From NCBI GenBank assembly GCA_028696495.1, contig JAQVGY010000035.1, positions 1 to 8,717 on the forward strand: 8,717 bases of DNA, in the 5' to 3' direction. Source of the stretch: Atribacterota bacterium (GTDB taxonomy: Bacteria; Atribacterota; Phoenicimicrobiia; Phoenicimicrobiales; Stramentimicrobiaceae). Made by a program: the position numbers and the translations under genes. The notes under the pieces are model-generated. The model did no database searches. It was given only the letters and a program-made list of their open reading frames with translations, and had not been told where the DNA came from. This document shows positions 6,007 to 8,717 of this stretch, one piece after another; the first letter of the stretch is position 1, and each line of letters starts with the position of its first letter.

Positions 6007-6027
6007 AAGGAGGTGCTCTATATAGAG
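6007..6027 (+). other. Orphan consensus SD followed by a 12-bp palindrome
   Basis: AAGGAGGTG (6007-6015) is a full-length match to the anti-SD sequence but has no ATG, GTG or TTG at a usable spacing. It runs directly into the perfect palindrome CTCTATATAGAG (6016-6027). A GTG inside the SD (6013) would open only 13 codons. It could be a relic start, an operator, a standby site for ribosomes or chance. Confidence 0.35.
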
Positions 6028-6098
6028 AAAATTCAGAATAAGTTAGTGATTTAAAGAAATTTAAGAACAAAATAATTATTTAAAAGAAGGAGAAAAAA

Positions 6099-7124
6099 AT
6101 GAAGAAAAATGAAAATAGTATCTTAATAAGAATGTGTCTCATAATAACACTAACCGTATTTTTATTATTCTCAATTAGTAATACTACTTTTGCTGAACAA
6201 CTAAGAATAGGTATCAGCCAAATAGTAACACATCCCGCCTTAGATGCCTGTCGTGAAGGTTTTATTGCCGGATTAGAACAGGCCGGTTATGTTGAAGGGG
6301 AGGATGTTGTCTATGATTTTCAGGATGCCCAGGGAGAGTTTAGCAATGCCATCTCTATAGTGCAAAAATTTAAGGATGATAAAGTCGATATGATAGTGGC
6401 AATTTCCACTCCTATTGTCCAGGCCGCCGCCCAGGTAACAAGTGAAATTCCCATCATTATTGGAGCAATAACTGATCCTGTGGAAGCAAATGTCGTAGAG
6501 AGCTGGGAAAGTTCGGGTAACAATCTCACCGGTATGTCAGATGCTGCTCCCAACAGGACACAGCTGGAATTAATTCCCAGATTTTTACCGGAAGCAAAGC
6601 GTGTGGGCACTATTTTTAATGCCGGTGAAGCAAATTCAGTGGTGCAGGTAGATGAGTCCCGAAAAATATGTCAGGAATTGGGTCTTGAATTGGTGGAGGT
6701 AACGGCAAGTAATTCTGCAGAAGTCCTGATGGCAGCTCAATCATTGGTGGGAAGAGTAGATGTATTCTATATTGTTACCGATAATGTGGCAGTTTCTGCC
6801 TTCAGTTCAATTGTTAAAGTTTCCATGGAAGAAAAAATACCTACTATCGTAGCCGATCCAACTATGGTTCCTGAAGGTGCTTTAACTTCTTTCGGGATAG
6901 ACTACTTCACTTTAGGCGTAAAGAGTGCCGAAAAGGCGGTTCAGATCTTACAGGGTAAATTGCCTACAGAGGTACCTATTGGTAAATTAGAAAAACCTGA
7001 GGACCTGACTTTTATTATAAATGTTGATAATGCCAATCAATTAAATATAGCTATTCCCAAAGAATTAATTGATGAAGCTGATTCTATTGTTTTTGCCGGC
7101 TCTATCTGGGAACGTAGTGAATAA
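6099..7124 (+). CDS. ABC importer substrate-binding protein, TrpX/ABC_sub_bind family
   Basis: This 341-residue protein is predicted to capture a small amino-acid-like solute outside the membrane and deliver it to the permease. It has a basic N-terminus, a hydrophobic core (about 13-27) and a likely signal peptidase I site after TFA (residue 32). There is no lipobox cysteine, as Cys13 sits in IRMC within the core. The mature protein begins RIGISQIVTHPALDACREGF, the hallmark of the ABC_sub_bind family (COG2984, TrpX-like). The two-lobed fold continues with IVAISTPIVQAA-type and GITDPVEANVV-type strands (here AISTPIVQAAAQV and GAITDPVEANVV) and the late lobe segment PTIVADPTMVPEGALTSFGIDYF. Known or proposed ligands of the family are tryptophan and other aromatic amino acids; a Clostridioides difficile member (CD0873) is reported, as I recall, to bind tyrosine. 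AAGGAG lies 6 bases before the ATG. The Tyr-rich leader upstream points to tyrosine as ligand here. Confidence 0.92.
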   Translation: MKKNENSILIRMCLIITLTVFLLFSISNTTFAEQLRIGISQIVTHPALDACREGFIAGLEQAGYVEGEDVVYDFQDAQGEFSNAISIVQKFKDDKVDMIVAISTPIVQAAAQVTSEIPIIIGAITDPVEANVVESWESSGNNLTGMSDAAPNRTQLELIPRFLPEAKRVGTIFNAGEANSVVQVDESRKICQELGLELVEVTASNSAEVLMAAQSLVGRVDVFYIVTDNVAVSAFSSIVKVSMEEKIPTIVADPTMVPEGALTSFGIDYFTLGVKSAEKAVQILQGKLPTEVPIGKLEKPEDLTFIINVDNANQLNIAIPKELIDEADSIVFAGSIWERSE

Positions 7125-7157
7125 AAAAAGATACAGTAAGAGGAAGGAGTTTAAAAA

Positions 7158-8087
7158 ATGACCTGGAGTCTATTATTTCACGCTTTAGAGCAAGGTCTGG
7201 TCTTTGGTATTATGGCATTAGGAGTTTACGTTACCTTCCAGGTATTAAACTTTCCCGATTTGACAGTCGATGGTTCCTTCCCTTTAGGAGCAGCTATCAG
7301 TGCCAGAATCATCTTTACTGGGGGAAATCCTTTTATAGCAATAGTTTGGGCTATAGTGGGAGGTGTGCTGGCAGGGGGGTTGACTGCTTTTTTCCATACC
7401 AGATTAAAGTTTACCAATCTGCTCTCCGGCATTTTGACTATGACTTTGCTCTACTCGGTCAACTTAAGAGTTATGGGGAAATCAAATATTCCCCTTTTGG
7501 GGAAGAAGACTATTCTCGATGTTTTTCAAAATTGGTTTCCACAGCTTTCTCAGGACCAGTTAACTCCTATCCTCTTTCTGTTGGTAGTATTTTTAGTAAA
7601 AATACTCCTCGATTATTTTTTAGGTACTGAAATTGGTATGGCAATCCTGGCTACCGGAGATAATGAACAGATGATTCGCAGCTTAGGAGTCGATACCCGT
7701 ATTACCAAAATTATCGGGCTATGTCTTTCCAATGGATTGGTGGCTCTCTCCGGCTCTCTGTTTGCACAATATTCTGGTTTTGCCGATATTGGAATGGGAA
7801 TTGGAACAATTGTAGCTGGATTGGCCTCAGTTATAATTGGACGCAGCATAATAAGAGGTAAGGGCAATATCAGCTGGATTACTACCAGTGTAATCATAGG
7901 TTCACTCATTTACCGCGTTACAGTTATGTTTGCCCTGCGCTATGGATATCGTTTAGGATTTCAGCCAGGAGATTTAAAATTAATTTCTGTCCTCTTAGTG
8001 GTAATTGCTCTAACCTTCCCCGCATTTAAAGGAAGGATTAAAGCACTTGTTACCAATAATGGCTCAAATGAGGCAGAGGATAAGTAA
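7158..8087 (+). CDS. ABC importer permease of the TrpX-type system (LivH-like)
   Basis: This 309-residue integral membrane protein is the permease of a COG4120-type importer, related to the branched-chain amino acid and sugar permeases of the BPD_transp_2 fold. Hydrophobic segments fall at about 5-30, 57-80, 85-108, 136-156, 182-204, 210-232, 238-262 and 272-292, giving about eight membrane helices. The motif VLNFPDLTVDGSFPLGAA near residues 29-46 is characteristic of this family. The cytoplasmic loop ATGDNEQMIRSLGVDTRITK (about 165-184) is the probable coupling region for the ATPase. AAGGAG stands 8 bases before the ATG. The gene begins 33 bases after the binding protein and is followed 16 bases later by the ATPase, so the three form one operon. 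A single permease gene suggests a homodimer in the complex. Confidence 0.92.
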   Translation: MTWSLLFHALEQGLVFGIMALGVYVTFQVLNFPDLTVDGSFPLGAAISARIIFTGGNPFIAIVWAIVGGVLAGGLTAFFHTRLKFTNLLSGILTMTLLYSVNLRVMGKSNIPLLGKKTILDVFQNWFPQLSQDQLTPILFLLVVFLVKILLDYFLGTEIGMAILATGDNEQMIRSLGVDTRITKIIGLCLSNGLVALSGSLFAQYSGFADIGMGIGTIVAGLASVIIGRSIIRGKGNISWITTSVIIGSLIYRVTVMFALRYGYRLGFQPGDLKLISVLLVVIALTFPAFKGRIKALVTNNGSNEAEDK

Positions 8088-8103
8088 AGGGAGGTAATAA
8101 ATT

Positions 8104-8717
8104 ATGTTGAAACTGAGCAATATTTATAAATGTTTTGCTAAAGGCTCATCACATGAAACCGAGGCATTAAGAGGTGTCAAATTACATATTAAAGAGGGAG
8201 AATTTGTCACAGTAATTGGCAGCAATGGTGCCGGCAAATCCACTCTCTTAAATATTATTGCAGGAACAGTACTACCTGATAAGGGCAGAGTTAGAATTAA
8301 CCATCAGGATGTAACAGGCAAAGAAGAACACTACAGGGCAAGATTTATTGGGCGGGTATTTCAGGACCCCCTTATGGGTACCGCACCCTCAATGACCATT
8401 GAAGAAAATTTAGCTCTTTCTATAAAACGTTTTGGCAGGAAGCTCAATCTGGGATTGAACAGGCAGAATAGGAGTTATTTCCGAGAAAAATTGGCTCAGC
8501 TGGAAATGGGGCTCGAATCTATTATGACCAAAAATGTTTCCTTGTTATCCGGGGGACAGAGACAGGCTTTAACTGTTTTGATGGCAACTATGTTTGACCC
8601 TAAAATACTGTTGTTAGATGAACATACCGCTTCTCTCGATCCGGAGATTAGCAAGAAAATACAGGCTATTACTCAGGAAATTGTACAGGGGAAGGGATTG
8701 ACCACCATAATGGTCAC
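8104..8717 (+). CDS. ABC importer ATPase of the TrpX-type system, 3' end cut by window
   Basis: The translation is open from the ATG to the window edge (204 codons plus two bases), about 80% of a typical 250-265 residue ATPase. Seen in order: Walker A GSNGAGKST (about 44-52), Q-loop VFQDP near 87, ABC signature LSGGQRQ near 151, Walker B ILLLDE near 172, and the D-loop within HTASLDP just after. The final residues, TTIMV, lead into the H-loop (normally THN), which lies outside the window. The DEHTASLDP wording is typical of the COG1101 ATPases paired with TrpX-type binding proteins. It would power import by the permease from the cytoplasmic face. AAAGGGAGG stands about 9 bases before the ATG. 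Confidence 0.93.
   Translation, partial: MLKLSNIYKCFAKGSSHETEALRGVKLHIKEGEFVTVIGSNGAGKSTLLNIIAGTVLPDKGRVRINHQDVTGKEEHYRARFIGRVFQDPLMGTAPSMTIEENLALSIKRFGRKLNLGLNRQNRSYFREKLAQLEMGLESIMTKNVSLLSGGQRQALTVLMATMFDPKILLLDEHTASLDPEISKKIQAITQEIVQGKGLTTIMV

Larger units (their letters stand above)
5666..6098 (+). promoter_or_regulatory. Regulatory leader region of the ABC importer operon
   Basis: These 433 non-housekeeping bases hold, in order: an AT-rich stretch with no clear tatD terminator; a promoter (5723-5751); a Tyr-rich leader ORF (5784-5870); a long attenuator stem (5844-5930) enclosing two small hairpins; two tandem intrinsic terminators (5911-5953 and 5954-5987); an orphan SD with a palindrome (6007-6027); and the binding-protein SD (AAGGAG at 6087-6092). 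The parts are listed separately. Confidence 0.75.

Noticed and set aside
7613..7909. Minus-strand ORF of 98 codons inside the permease gene
   Set aside because: It is an antisense shadow of a well-supported membrane protein gene and its Pro/Ile-rich product matches nothing.
1..8717. tRNA, rRNA, CRISPR arrays, insertion sequences, phage or defence genes
   Set aside because: No cloverleaf with anticodon arm, repeat-spacer pattern, transposase or inverted terminal repeats was seen on either strand.

Overview
The window comes from an AT-rich bacterium with compact, operon-like gene packing, Shine-Dalgarno (SD) starts and some likely TTG starts. No marker gene fixes the lineage. The solute-binding protein has a type I signal peptide with no lipobox. 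This hints at a periplasm, as in Halanaerobiales-like or Atribacterota-like diderm anaerobes, but that placement is a weak inference.

Left part, minus strand (1-1778): a gene for a small FmdB-type zinc-ribbon protein sits just upstream of a bifunctional NAD(P)HX epimerase/dehydratase gene (nnr), which is cut by the left edge about at its last codons. A 292-base divergent spacer follows, carrying a good promoter for the plus strand.

Middle, plus strand (2071-5665): nicotinamidase (pncA), an unrecognised protein of about 150 residues, a YigZ/IMPACT-family protein, a flavodoxin-like protein, a minimal HExxH zincin and a TatD-type metal-dependent DNase. These look like housekeeping genes. The two divergent units share an NAD theme: repair of damaged NAD(P)H on one side and nicotinamide recycling on the other.

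Right part, plus strand (5666-8717): a regulatory leader precedes a three-gene ABC importer of the TrpX family type: binding protein, permease, and ATPase cut by the right edge. The leader holds a near-consensus promoter (TTGACT-N17-TAGAAT) and a 28-codon leader ORF with six consecutive Tyr codons followed by Phe. A 15-bp stem starts four bases after the Phe codon, and two strong tandem intrinsic terminators follow. Successive segments A, B, C, D and E can pair A:B, B:C (terminator 1), C:D and D:E (terminator 2), so the A:B state can disarm both terminators. This has the architecture of a ribosome-mediated transcription attenuator that senses charged tRNA-Tyr. It implies that the importer carries tyrosine or related aromatic amino acids. 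It is the most notable feature of the window.
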